Notes: a model not told the origin generated them from the letters alone. Numbered from the stretch's first letter, positions 1 through 6,848 are shown. The stretch: 7,675 nt of DNA from Fidelibacterota bacterium (GCA_029931905.1 JAOZRH010000096.1:1-7675), one strand, 5' to 3'. Translations and numbers: made by a program.

Positions 1-1381
1 AAACAATTAATATTAATACTGGTGCTATAAATTTAATGAAAAAGAACCATACCTTTCCAATTGATAATTTATTTGCTGGTACTTTTTTTCCAATAAATGC
101 ATAAAATATATTTGAATGAAACCAGTTATTTGAACCCGATTCTAAAGCTTCTAATGATTTCATATAACCAAATTTCCAACCGATAAAAATTGCTATTAAT
201 AGTCCACCTGCTGGTAAAAGAATATTGGCAGATAAAAAATCCATAATATCAAAATAATTTTTACCGAACAGTTGAAAATCCTTCAATAATCCAAAAGATA
301 AAGCAGATGGAATTCCCACTAAAAATGTTACAAATGCAGAAATTATTACAACTAAATGTCTTGATTTCTTTTTTTGATCAACAAAATATGAAGTAATAAC
401 CTCCAACAATGAAACGGCAGATGTTAATGCGGCGATGAATAATAATAAAAAGAACAGACTTCCAAATATATTTCCTCCGGGCATTTTATTAAAAACAGTT
501 GGCAAAACATTAAATATTAATCCCGGACCATCAGAAGGATTAAATCCCATTGAAAATACTGATGTAAATATCGCTATTCCTGCAACAATCGCAATAAATG
601 TATCCAAAAATACAACCCACAGTGCATTTGTCAAAATGTTTTCATCATTATTGAAATAACTTCCGTAAGTAATAATTGCACCCATTCCCAAACTCAATGT
701 AAAAAAAGCATGCCCAAGAGCAATTAATATTACTTTTCCATTAATACTACTCCAATTTGGTTTGAATAAAAATGCTAATCCAGCAGAACCTCCCTTTAAA
801 AAACTTCCCCAAACAGCAAGAAATATCAAAATTACCAATAAAAGAGGCATTAATAATTTAGAATACCTTTCGATACCTTTTCTAACACCTGAAAATACTA
901 CATAAACACTTAATATAACAAAAATAAGTTGCCAAGATATTATCCAAACCGTATTTGAGATATGATTACCAAAATAATCAGAAGCTAATTGTATCGTAGT
1001 AAATTCGCTAAATGTCCCCTTTAATGCTTCAATTAAATATCCAAGCGACCAACCTGCAACAACATTGTAATATGAGAGAATTACAAATGCTGTTAAAATT
1101 CCCATATATCCAACCATCTTCCAAAATACGCTATTGTTTGATAATTTTTTATATGCTCCAACAACATTTAATTGTGATTTTCGCCCAAGAATTAATTCTG
1201 CAATAAAAATTGGAATTCCAATCAATAAAATACTAATCAAATAAATTAAAATAAATGCCGCTCCACCGTTCTCACCGACAATATATGGAAATTTCCATAT
1301 ATTGCCAAGCCCAACAGCACTTCCCGCAGCTGCTAATATAAAACCAAAATTACTTCCCCAACTTTCTCTTTTTGCATCCAT
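1..1381 (-). CDS. Sodium-dependent transporter, NSS/SNF family (partial, C-terminus missing)
   Basis: This is an inner-membrane symporter that uses the sodium gradient to import amino acids or related small amines; the substrate cannot be read from sequence. I read 460 codons with no stop from the ATG at 1381-1379; the frame runs off the left edge. The LeuT fold is clear. TM1 has AVGLGNIWKFPY at residues 22-33, where A22 and N27 match LeuT sodium-1 ligands at the same numbering. ENGG follows at 37-40, and IPIFIAELILGR ends TM2. TM6 has FFTLSLGMGAIITY (226-239), with T228 and S230 at the LeuT T254/S256 positions. TM8 has ALTSAVS (318-324), where T320 and S321 match the sodium-2 site. K30 and D381 sit at the LeuT Arg30/Asp404 outer gate; lysine there is common in bacterial members. 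About eleven membrane segments are present, so little is missing. It starts 7 bases after the DUF5683-type gene, without a good ribosome site, suggesting coupled translation. Confidence 0.95.
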   Translation of the reverse strand, partial: MDAKRESWGSNFGFILAAAGSAVGLGNIWKFPYIVGENGGAAFILIYLISILLIGIPIFIAELILGRKSQLNVVGAYKKLSNNSVFWKMVGYMGILTAFVILSYYNVVAGWSLGYLIEALKGTFSEFTTIQLASDYFGNHISNTVWIISWQLIFVILSVYVVFSGVRKGIERYSKLLMPLLLVILIFLAVWGSFLKGGSAGLAFLFKPNWSSINGKVILIALGHAFFTLSLGMGAIITYGSYFNNDENILTNALWVVFLDTFIAIVAGIAIFTSVFSMGFNPSDGPGLIFNVLPTVFNKMPGGNIFGSLFFLLLFIAALTSAVSLLEVITSYFVDQKKKSRHLVVIISAFVTFLVGIPSALSFGLLKDFQLFGKNYFDIMDFLSANILLPAGGLLIAIFIGWKFGYMKSLEALESGSNNWFHSNIFYAFIGKKVPANKLSIGKVWFFFIKFIAPVLILIV

Positions 1382-1388
1382 AATATTA

Positions 1389-1808
1389 CTAAAACCTAAT
1401 TGTTAATGACAATTTATAATTATTTTCATCTCCGTAGAATACAATATTCTCTACAGGAAATCCACTCAAATGAGCATCTACATATGCATCAATAATTCCA
1501 AAAAGATATCCACCAGCTGAATACCAAATATATTTATTTCTTGAATTTTCATTATACTCTTTATCTGGATTTTCTAAATACAAATCTTGATATTGAAGTG
1601 CTTTATAAATCCACAGTCCGTCTATTCCCATTATTATGCCAGCTTTTATCCACTGTTCATTATAAATTTGACCACCACCTGGACATAATGCACTAAAAGT
1701 AATAGCTAATTTTGGATTTTTATATTTTGTAGAATCAATTTGAGAAACACCCTCTGATGTCATAAAAATCATCAATATTATGCTAATTATCATCTTTTTC
1801 ATATTCAT
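1389..1808 (-). CDS. Small exported DUF5683-type protein
   Basis: A 139-residue protein of unknown function. Residues 1-22 form a signal peptide: basic MNMKK, then a hydrophobic stretch, with likely cleavage after S22 before QIDST. The mature part carries the pattern I associate with DUF5683 of Bacteroidetes and Chlorobi: ALCPGGGQIYN at 40-50, W53 and KA 55-56, a hydrophobic segment at about 56-72, YIWYSAGGYLFGIIDAYVDAHL at 93-114, and a short C-terminal strand. The GGGQIYN turn and the DAYVDAHL segment are the strongest marks. The chain ends in YKLSLTIRF, an alternating strand with terminal Phe that resembles an outer-membrane beta-signal, although the protein is too small for a usual barrel. 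Its ATG directly abuts the pcm stop codon, so it is translationally coupled; a second ATG lies two codons inside. Family assignment is by eye. Confidence 0.8.
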   Translation of the reverse strand: MNMKKMIISIILMIFMTSEGVSQIDSTKYKNPKLAITFSALCPGGGQIYNEQWIKAGIIMGIDGLWIYKALQYQDLYLENPDKEYNENSRNKYIWYSAGGYLFGIIDAYVDAHLSGFPVENIVFYGDENNYKLSLTIRF

Positions 1809-2459
1809 TTATTTTTTATGTCTTAATGGTACAAAGCTTACATCAGTTACTTTTCTTGAAACCCATTCATCATTTTTCTTTTCAAATATCAATAATTCCT
1901 GAAAGATTTTTCCAACTGGTAAAATTAATTTCCCATTTGGTTTTAATTGTGAAAATAATAATTTTGGAACATTGTTTGGAGAGGCAGATAACATTATAAC
2001 ATCGTAAGGAGCATTTTTTGCAAACCCTTTATATCCATCAGCATTGTTAATAGATACATTTTCAATTTCCAACATTTCTAATGTTTTTTTACTTCTTTTT
2101 ACCAATTGTTTCTCAATATCTACACCTGTAACATTTTTCACCAATTGCGATAACAATGCACAAACATATCCTGAACCCGAACCTATTTCTAAAACATTAT
2201 ATTCTGGTTTCAACTTCACTTCTTCTAACATTAATGCGATGACATATGGTTGAGATATTGTTTGACCATATCCAATAAATTGTGCTCCATCTAAATATGC
2301 ATATTTTTCATTTTCTTTTGGAACAAATATATGTCTCGGAATTGTTAAAAATGAATTTAAAATATTTTCGTCATTAACGCCATATTCTTTTAGTTGATTT
2401 TCAACCATTTCTTTTCTTTCGGAATATCTTCCAAATGATTCATATTTATTATTATTCAA
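1809..2459 (-). CDS. pcm: Protein-L-isoaspartate O-methyltransferase
   Basis: A 216-residue SAM-dependent enzyme that methylates isoaspartyl residues in damaged proteins, starting their repair. Motifs in order are the N-terminal helix RYSERKEMVENQL (11-23), IPRHIFVP (40-47), GQTISQPYVIALM (65-77), SAM motif I VLEIGSGSGY (89-98), the ribose-binding acidic region VTGVDIEKQ (110-118), motif II YDVIMLSASP (152-161), motif III LKPNGKLILPVG (172-183) and the terminal VSFVPL (207-212). Length is normal for bacterial Pcm. Motif II usually reads close to VTAAP; SAS here is a mild variation. The start is TTG at 2459-2457, with no Shine-Dalgarno sequence and an in-frame stop just upstream. The next in-frame ATG is Met18, but starting there would remove the Y-ER-MV helix that relatives share, so I prefer TTG. 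It lies 63 bases below the ATPase gene and abuts the next gene. Confidence 0.95.
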   Translation of the reverse strand: MNNNKYESFGRYSERKEMVENQLKEYGVNDENILNSFLTIPRHIFVPKENEKYAYLDGAQFIGYGQTISQPYVIALMLEEVKLKPEYNVLEIGSGSGYVCALLSQLVKNVTGVDIEKQLVKRSKKTLEMLEIENVSINNADGYKGFAKNAPYDVIMLSASPNNVPKLLFSQLKPNGKLILPVGKIFQELLIFEKKNDEWVSRKVTDVSFVPLRHKK

Positions 2460-2522
2460 AATTATTACTATTTTATATTAATTATTTATTTTGAAAGTGG
2501 GAAAGTGTTTGTTTAGTTTAAG

Positions 2523-3242
2523 TTATTCGCTAACTTTTGGTTTTTTCTTATAATTGTAATTTCTTTTACTTCTTGGCTTTTCAATTTTCACTATTTTGCC
2601 ATCAACTAATTTAAATGATATTTTGACTATTCTATATCTTGAAAAAGAATTTACTGATGAGATAATAATTGCTTTAGTATTGCTTTTTGTTATACTATTT
2701 ATATTATAATTAAATTTTTTGATAAATTGTTGATCAAGCTTCAAAAATGGCTCATCTAACAATATAATTTCATTATTTTCTAATAAAATTTTCAGTAATT
2801 CTATCTTTCTGAAAGTTGCAAATGACAATTTACTTCTGCTAATATTCGCATATTTTTTTAAATCATATTTTTCAAGTATCGACATTGCTTCAGAATAGGC
2901 ATTAACAGATGATATTTTTTTCGCCTTTAATGTATCAACTAAATATTGTAAAACTTTTTTTCTTTTCCAAAACGGATTGTCTTCTTTTAAATAACTAATA
3001 TTATTTTTTGCGATTGCCCTTGAATATTCATTTTTTTTGTCTGATTTATTTTTAAATATTATTTCACCCGAATCTTGTTTAGTTTCATGTGCAATAACAT
3101 CCATTAACAGACTTTTTCCAGAATCATTTTCACCTTGAATTTGATAAATAACTCCAGGATATATAGTTAATGAATTTATATCTATATTTTTATTTTTTTT
3201 CTTTAATTTTATATTTTGTAAATCTATAAGTGGTTCGCTCAT
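2523..3242 (-). CDS. ABC-type ATPase with degenerate motifs
   Basis: A 239-residue soluble ATP-binding-cassette domain with no membrane segment. From the ATG at 3242: Walker A GENDSGKS (37-44), Walker B EIILLDEP (158-165) with D163 and the catalytic-position E164, and a D-loop ending LKLD (167-170). The other ABC motifs are altered. The signature is LSFAT (139-143) instead of LSGGQ, the Q-loop position appears to be E87 in SYLKEDNPFW, and the switch-histidine position reads SSVNS (195-199). A basic tail (about 219-236, rich in K and R) follows the fold. Walker B and signature spacing resembles FtsE/LolD-type ATPases, but no permease gene is adjacent. ATP binding is likely; classical dimer-driven transport is doubtful. 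An in-frame ATG at 3272 would add ten residues, but the strong ribosome site lies before Met11 of that reading, so I use 3242. Function is not known to me. Confidence 0.88.
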   Translation of the reverse strand: MSEPLIDLQNIKLKKKNKNIDINSLTIYPGVIYQIQGENDSGKSLLMDVIAHETKQDSGEIIFKNKSDKKNEYSRAIAKNNISYLKEDNPFWKRKKVLQYLVDTLKAKKISSVNAYSEAMSILEKYDLKKYANISRSKLSFATFRKIELLKILLENNEIILLDEPFLKLDQQFIKKFNYNINSITKSNTKAIIISSVNSFSRYRIVKISFKLVDGKIVKIEKPRSKRNYNYKKKPKVSE

Positions 3243-3247
3243 ATGAG

Positions 3248-3255
3248 TCCTCTCT
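3248..3255 (-). promoter_or_regulatory. Ribosome binding site of the ABC-type ATPase gene
   Basis: On the minus strand AGAGAGGA stands five bases before the ATG at 3242. It decides between that ATG and the in-frame ATG thirty bases upstream, which has no comparable site. Confidence 0.8.
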
Positions 3256-3307
3256 TTTGTTAAATATTTCACACTTCCCCATTTTTCAAATATCGTGTTA
3301 ATGTAAA

Positions 3308-3341
3308 AATAATTATTTAATATCTCAACTAAATAATTATT
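3308..3341. repeat. 12-bp inverted repeat with 10-base loop
   Basis: The left arm AATAATTATTTA (3308-3319) is exactly complementary to the right arm TAAATAATTATT (3330-3341), separated by ten bases. Each arm also contains the self-palindromic decamer AATAATTATT, so the two sites are 22 bases apart start-to-start at 3308 and 3332 once arm offset is counted (24 bases), near two helical turns. It lies between divergent genes, where an operator would be expected. It has no G or C, so it would be a poor terminator. Confidence 0.5.
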
Positions 3342-3419
3342 AATTTTAAATTTAATGATTCAAATCAGAATAAAACTTATAATTCAAATAAAATCTTCAA
3401 ATATTTAAAATAAAACAAC

Positions 3420-3458
3420 TTATTACTTTTATCTAAAAGATATTTTTATTACTTTTAT
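3420..3458. repeat. 13-bp direct repeat pair upstream of the Nif3-family gene
   Basis: TTATTACTTTTAT occurs at 3420-3432 and again at 3446-3458, an exact copy with a 26-base period. The second copy ends 20 bases before the ATG at 3479, so the pair overlaps the expected promoter or leader. It could be a regulator site or a local duplication. Confidence 0.5.
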
Positions 3459-3465
3459 TAGTATG

Positions 3466-3472
3466 AAAGGAG
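3466..3472 (+). promoter_or_regulatory. Ribosome binding site of the Nif3-family gene
   Basis: AAAGGAG stands six bases before the ATG at 3479, a near-ideal match to the 16S rRNA tail. Such a strong site is unusual for Bacteroidia and bears on the taxonomic guess. Confidence 0.85.
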
Positions 3473-3478
3473 AATATT

Positions 3479-4276
3479 ATGAGATTATCAGTTTTAGAAA
3501 AATTTTTACAAGAAAAACTAAATTATGAAAAATTTGACGATTACTGCCACAATGGTTTACAAGTTGAAGGGAAAAAATCAATTAATCGAATTGCCTTTGC
3601 TGTTTCATTCAATTTAGCTACCTTAGAGAAGGCAATTGAATTAAATGCCGATGCAATAATAGTTCATCATGGTTTTTTTGGTAAGGACTATTTTAATTTA
3701 CGAGGAATCAATAAAACACGAGTTAAGTTACTATTAGAAAACAATATTTCACTTTTTGGAATTCACTTGCCATTAGATGCACATGATAAATATGGAAATA
3801 ATGCTCAACTTTTTTCGTTTATTGGAGCTAAAATGGAAAAACCATACGAAGTTGGATATATTGGAAATAATGTGTTAAAACATTCACTTGATGATATGTT
3901 AGATATTTTTCACGAAAAACTTACTATAAATAATAATATTAGTAAAAGAGTAGAAACTTCTCCTTCAATATTCACTCCAAAATTTAAACATAAATTTTCA
4001 TATTTAGATAATGGCCCCACTATTCCCCAAAAAATAGCAATTGTTTCTGGTGGTGCTTCATCATGGTATGAAAAATCAATTGACGAAGGAATTGACACTT
4101 ACATTACAGGCGAAATAGACGAAAGAATTCCTGCAATTTCTCTTGAAACAAATACAAATTATATTGCACTTGGACACTATTATTCCGAAAAAGTCGGTGT
4201 TTTGGCAATAAAAAAATTATTGGAAATTGAATTCAAAGTTAAAACAACATTTATAGATATCGAAAACATTTTATAA
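3479..4276 (+). CDS. Nif3/YbgI-family dinuclear metal-centre protein
   Basis: A 265-residue cytoplasmic protein of the Nif3-like family, known to form hexameric rings with a two-metal site in each subunit. Some members are annotated GTP cyclohydrolase I type 2; the physiological role is unsettled. Visible motifs are CHNGLQVEG (23-31), IIVHHGFFG (60-68), HLPLDAHDKYGNN (96-108), VSGGASSW (189-196), DTYITGEI (206-213) and GHYYSEKVG (232-240). Metal ligands known from E. coli YbgI map to H63, H64, D100, H233 and E237, all present. The usual His after GEI is replaced (GEIDER); it is not one of those five ligands. Length fits the short bacterial form, with no inserted PII-like domain. It is the first gene of a rightward set and is followed after 14 bases by the GHL10 lipoprotein, probably in one transcript. 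Family assignment is firm, function is not. Confidence 0.95.
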   Translation: MRLSVLEKFLQEKLNYEKFDDYCHNGLQVEGKKSINRIAFAVSFNLATLEKAIELNADAIIVHHGFFGKDYFNLRGINKTRVKLLLENNISLFGIHLPLDAHDKYGNNAQLFSFIGAKMEKPYEVGYIGNNVLKHSLDDMLDIFHEKLTINNNISKRVETSPSIFTPKFKHKFSYLDNGPTIPQKIAIVSGGASSWYEKSIDEGIDTYITGEIDERIPAISLETNTNYIALGHYYSEKVGVLAIKKLLEIEFKVKTTFIDIENIL

Positions 4277-4279
4277 AAT

Positions 4280-4284
4280 AAGGA
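4280..4284 (+). promoter_or_regulatory. Ribosome binding site of the GHL10 lipoprotein gene
   Basis: AAGGA stands six bases before the ATG at 4291, inside the 14-base gap after the Nif3-family stop codon, and supports this start. Confidence 0.75.
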
Positions 4285-4290
4285 TCTGTT

Positions 4291-6078
4291 ATGAAAAACA
4301 AATTAATTTTACTAATCTCACTTTTAATGTTAGTCATTCTAACAAATTGCACAAAAAATACAGAGATTCCAAAAAGAGAATTCAGAGCCGTATGGTTTAC
4401 CACTGTGAAAAATTTGGATTGGCCTGCAACACCAAACGAAACCGTTGAAGATCAAAAACAGAATGCAATTGAAATGCTTGACAAACTTAAAAAAGCAAAT
4501 TTCAATGCAATAATATTTCAAGTGCGATGCGAATGTGATGCATTATATAAATCAAGTTACGATCCGTGGTCATATTATTTAACTGGCGAACAAGGAAAAG
4601 CTCCTACCCCATTTTATGATCCACTTCAATTTATGATAGACGAATCCCATAAAAGATCGATGGAACTTCATGCATGGATAAATCCATTTCGCGCAGTAAA
4701 AGGAATTGGAGATTTTGAACTTTCAGAAAAACATGTTGCAAAAACAAATCCAGATTGGGTATATATTGCTGGAAAAACAAAATATCTTAATGCTGGAATT
4801 CCAGAAGTTAGAAATTATATTACAAATGTAATTGTAGAAATAATAAATAATTATGACATTGATGGAATTCATTTTGATGATTATTTCTATCCTTATGCAA
4901 AAATTACTAATCAAGATTCACTAACATTTATTAAATATAATAGAAATATCAAAGATATAGATGATTGGCGAAGAGATAATATTAATATATTTGTTAGTCA
5001 AGTAAACGATTCAATTCAAGCATTAAAACCAAATTTGAAGTTTGGAATCAGTCCTTTTGGAATTTGGAAACCTGAACATCCAAAAGGTATTAAAAGTATG
5101 AATGCTTATGATATTCTCTACTGCGATCCAATAACTTGGTTGAATGAAAAAACTGTAGATTATATTACTCCACAATTTTATTGGCCAATCGGTGGAAATC
5201 AAGATTATTATAGATTAGTAAATTGGTGGTCAGAAAGATTAAATGGTCGTCATTTTTATTCTGGACATGCACCTTACCGTTTACCAAAATGGAAAGATGA
5301 TGAAATTATTAATCAAATTTTAGTTAATAGAGATAATGAAAAATGTCTTGGTAGTGCATTTTTTAGAACAAATGTTGGAATCCTTGACAATCCAAAGGGA
5401 TTATATGACAGTTTATTAACAAATTACTATAAATATCCAGCAATTCCGCCTGTAATGGATTGGAAAAAAAGTTCAAAACCAAACTCACCGTCAAATTTAA
5501 AATTTAACTTTAACGATGAAATAAATAAAAACATTCTTACTTGGGATAAAGATTCATTGGAAAGACATCACAATTTTGTTGTTTACAAATTGGCAGACAA
5601 AAGTAAAATAAAAGAAAAAATAAATAATCCTAAAAATATAGTTGAAATATGTAGTTCTAATTCATCTTTACTGAAACCTGTAAAAACAAAAGGTCCTGTA
5701 TATTATGCGGTTAGTAAATTAAATAGAGATAATTTGGAAAGCAATATAAGTAAAATCATTAAAATTGATTCACCAGAAAATCCTGTTTTAATATCTCCAA
5801 AAAATAATACTTATTTTGAAGGCAATTCAATTCGTTTTACTTGGAAAAAACAAAACGATGCACTTTGCTATGGAATTCAATTTTCTTCAGATCCAAACTT
5901 TGAAAATGATATTTTTGAATATAATAATATTATTGACAATACAGTATTGATTGGTGGATTTTTTAATCCAAATTACTATTGGAGAGTTAGAAGTTTTGGA
6001 GCTGGTGGTGCAAGCGAATATTCAAATTATTATTCATTAAAATCATTACATAAAAATTTACATATTTTGGAAGATTAA
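4291..6078 (+). CDS. GHL10-family glycoside hydrolase-like lipoprotein (DigH/YddW-related)
   Basis: A 595-residue exported lipoprotein. Residues 1-19 are a signal peptide ending LVILTNC, which makes C20 the likely lipidated cysteine; Asn just before Cys is a loose lipobox. Residues about 28-390 form a GHL10 (PF02638-type) TIM barrel: FRAVWFTTVKNLDWP (31-45), FNAIIFQVR (71-79), MELHAWINPFRA (124-135), DIDGIHFDDYFYPY (189-202), FGISPFGIW (251-259) and ITPQFYWP (292-299). Acidic D191, D196 and D197 are the most likely active-site candidates, which is my inference. E. coli DigH (YddW) of this family cleaves peptidoglycan glycan strands stripped of stem peptides, so a wall glycan is a reasonable substrate. 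Two beta-rich, fibronectin-III-like modules seem to follow (about 395-493 and 496-585, the latter with SDPNF and YYWRVRSFG). It sits 14 bases after the Nif3-family gene. Confidence 0.92.
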   Translation: MKNKLILLISLLMLVILTNCTKNTEIPKREFRAVWFTTVKNLDWPATPNETVEDQKQNAIEMLDKLKKANFNAIIFQVRCECDALYKSSYDPWSYYLTGEQGKAPTPFYDPLQFMIDESHKRSMELHAWINPFRAVKGIGDFELSEKHVAKTNPDWVYIAGKTKYLNAGIPEVRNYITNVIVEIINNYDIDGIHFDDYFYPYAKITNQDSLTFIKYNRNIKDIDDWRRDNINIFVSQVNDSIQALKPNLKFGISPFGIWKPEHPKGIKSMNAYDILYCDPITWLNEKTVDYITPQFYWPIGGNQDYYRLVNWWSERLNGRHFYSGHAPYRLPKWKDDEIINQILVNRDNEKCLGSAFFRTNVGILDNPKGLYDSLLTNYYKYPAIPPVMDWKKSSKPNSPSNLKFNFNDEINKNILTWDKDSLERHHNFVVYKLADKSKIKEKINNPKNIVEICSSNSSLLKPVKTKGPVYYAVSKLNRDNLESNISKIIKIDSPENPVLISPKNNTYFEGNSIRFTWKKQNDALCYGIQFSSDPNFENDIFEYNNIIDNTVLIGGFFNPNYYWRVRSFGAGGASEYSNYYSLKSLHKNLHILED

Positions 6079-6166
6079 TAAATATTATGAAATAGTATTT
6101 TAATAATCAAATGACAAATCTGGAAATAAAAAATATTTAAAAAAAATAAAATAATATGAATAATAG

Positions 6167-6832
6167 ATGAATGGTTTAATAATAATTCCAGCTTATAACT
6201 CTGATAATTCGCTCAAACAACTACTTTATTCAATTAAAGCTAACTACACCTTAAATGTATTAGTTATAAACGATGGTTCGAGTGATAATACAAAACAAAT
6301 TGCTGAAAAATATTCTGATTTTGTTATAAATAATTTATCTAATTTTGGTAAAGGTAAATCATTACAAAAAGGATTTGAGTTTGCTACAAAACGAAATTAT
6401 GATTTCGTGATTACAATGGATTCCGATTTACAACATCCGGCAAATTCAATTTCTGACTTTATTGATTTACACAAAGAACATCAAAATAGCATAATAATCG
6501 GAGCAAGAAAAAGATCAAAAAATATGCCTTTTCATCGTAAAATGAGCAACTATTTAACTTCAAAATTAATCTCATTACGAATAGGTCAAAAAATCTTGGA
6601 CTCACAATGTGGATACAGATTAATACCAAAACCATATTTTGAAAATTTCATGTCAAAACGAACCGGATTTCATTTTGAATCGGAATTAATTTTAAAATTT
6701 GGATTAAAAAATGTAAAATTTGATTTTGTAGAAATACCTACAATTTACAATTCAGATATAAAAAGCAATATGAATAATTTATTCGCTACTTTCGATTTTG
6801 TTAAGTTGTTTTTTGAGTCGTTTTTTTGGTAA
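6167..6832 (+). CDS. Family 2 glycosyltransferase, polyprenyl-phosphate sugar synthase-like
   Basis: A 221-residue GT-A fold enzyme, predicted to move a sugar from a nucleotide donor to an acceptor, perhaps a polyprenyl phosphate, on the cytoplasmic face of the membrane. Motifs are IIIPAYN (5-11), VLVINDGSSDNT (31-42), the NFGKGKSLQKGF loop (59-70), the metal-binding MDSDLQHP (84-91) with D85 and D87, GAR (112-114), LDSQCGYRL (144-152) and FHFESELILK (168-177). This order matches DPM1-like synthases. There is no C-terminal transmembrane pair, so it is the short soluble type; the acceptor and sugar cannot be told. The start at 6167 has no Shine-Dalgarno sequence, only an A-rich leader. The 88-base gap from the GHL10 gene leaves co-transcription open. 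A perfect palindrome covers its stop codon. Confidence 0.93.
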   Translation: MNGLIIIPAYNSDNSLKQLLYSIKANYTLNVLVINDGSSDNTKQIAEKYSDFVINNLSNFGKGKSLQKGFEFATKRNYDFVITMDSDLQHPANSISDFIDLHKEHQNSIIIGARKRSKNMPFHRKMSNYLTSKLISLRIGQKILDSQCGYRLIPKPYFENFMSKRTGFHFESELILKFGLKNVKFDFVEIPTIYNSDIKSNMNNLFATFDFVKLFFESFFW

Positions 6833-6848
6833 TATATTAATATATTAC
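6829..6848. repeat. 20-bp perfect palindrome across the glycosyltransferase stop codon
   Basis: GTAATATATTAATATATTAC reads the same on both strands, centred between 6838 and 6839. It includes the TAA stop at 6830-6832 and continues into the 43-base gap before the next gene. A T run lies upstream rather than downstream, and the stem has only one G-C pair, so it does not look like a terminator for the plus strand. An operator for the next gene, or chance in AT-rich DNA, are the alternatives. Confidence 0.55.

Larger units (their letters stand above)
3243..3478. other. Divergent intergenic region between the ATPase and nif3-type genes
   Basis: These 236 bases separate two divergent start codons and must hold the promoters for both directions. 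Composition is almost pure A+T, apart from a short C-rich patch near 3276-3280. Both ribosome sites, a 12-bp inverted repeat and a 13-bp direct repeat lie inside. Hexamers such as TATAAT occur (3378-3383), but without a convincing partner box at the right distance I do not assign exact promoters. I see no open frame or RNA gene here. Confidence 0.7.

Noticed and set aside
435..659. A 74-codon plus-strand open frame, and another at 1012-1206
   Set aside because: Both lie opposite the sodium-symporter gene, whose frame is open throughout and matches conserved LeuT motifs; the plus-strand products look random.
2044..2253. A 69-codon plus-strand open frame
   Set aside because: It is antisense to the SAM-binding core of pcm and has no recognisable domain or ribosome site.
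2520..2536. 6-bp stem with 5-base loop at the end of the ATPase gene
   Set aside because: On the minus strand no T run follows it, and a stem this short is expected by chance.
2523..3242. Naming the ATPase ftsE or lolD
   Set aside because: The signature, Q-loop and H-loop residues do not fit either family and no partner permease is present.
3378..3383. TATAAT hexamer as a -10 promoter box
   Set aside because: No matching -35 box lies 16-18 bases upstream, and this hexamer is frequent in such AT-rich DNA.
3910..4098. Minus-strand open frames here and at 4339-4521 and 4723-4914
   Set aside because: They are antisense to the Nif3-family and GHL10 genes and are explained by AT-rich coding sequence read backwards.
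6080..6100. Possible hairpin after the GHL10 gene (8-bp stem with one wobble, loop TGAAA)
   Set aside because: The stem is made of A-T pairs plus one G-T wobble, and only a short T stretch follows, so it is too weak to call a terminator.
6156..6170. Four-codon ATG-to-TGA mini-frame overlapping the glycosyltransferase start (ATGA overlap)
   Set aside because: It has no ribosome site and such frames are common in AT-rich leaders; a regulatory role cannot be supported.
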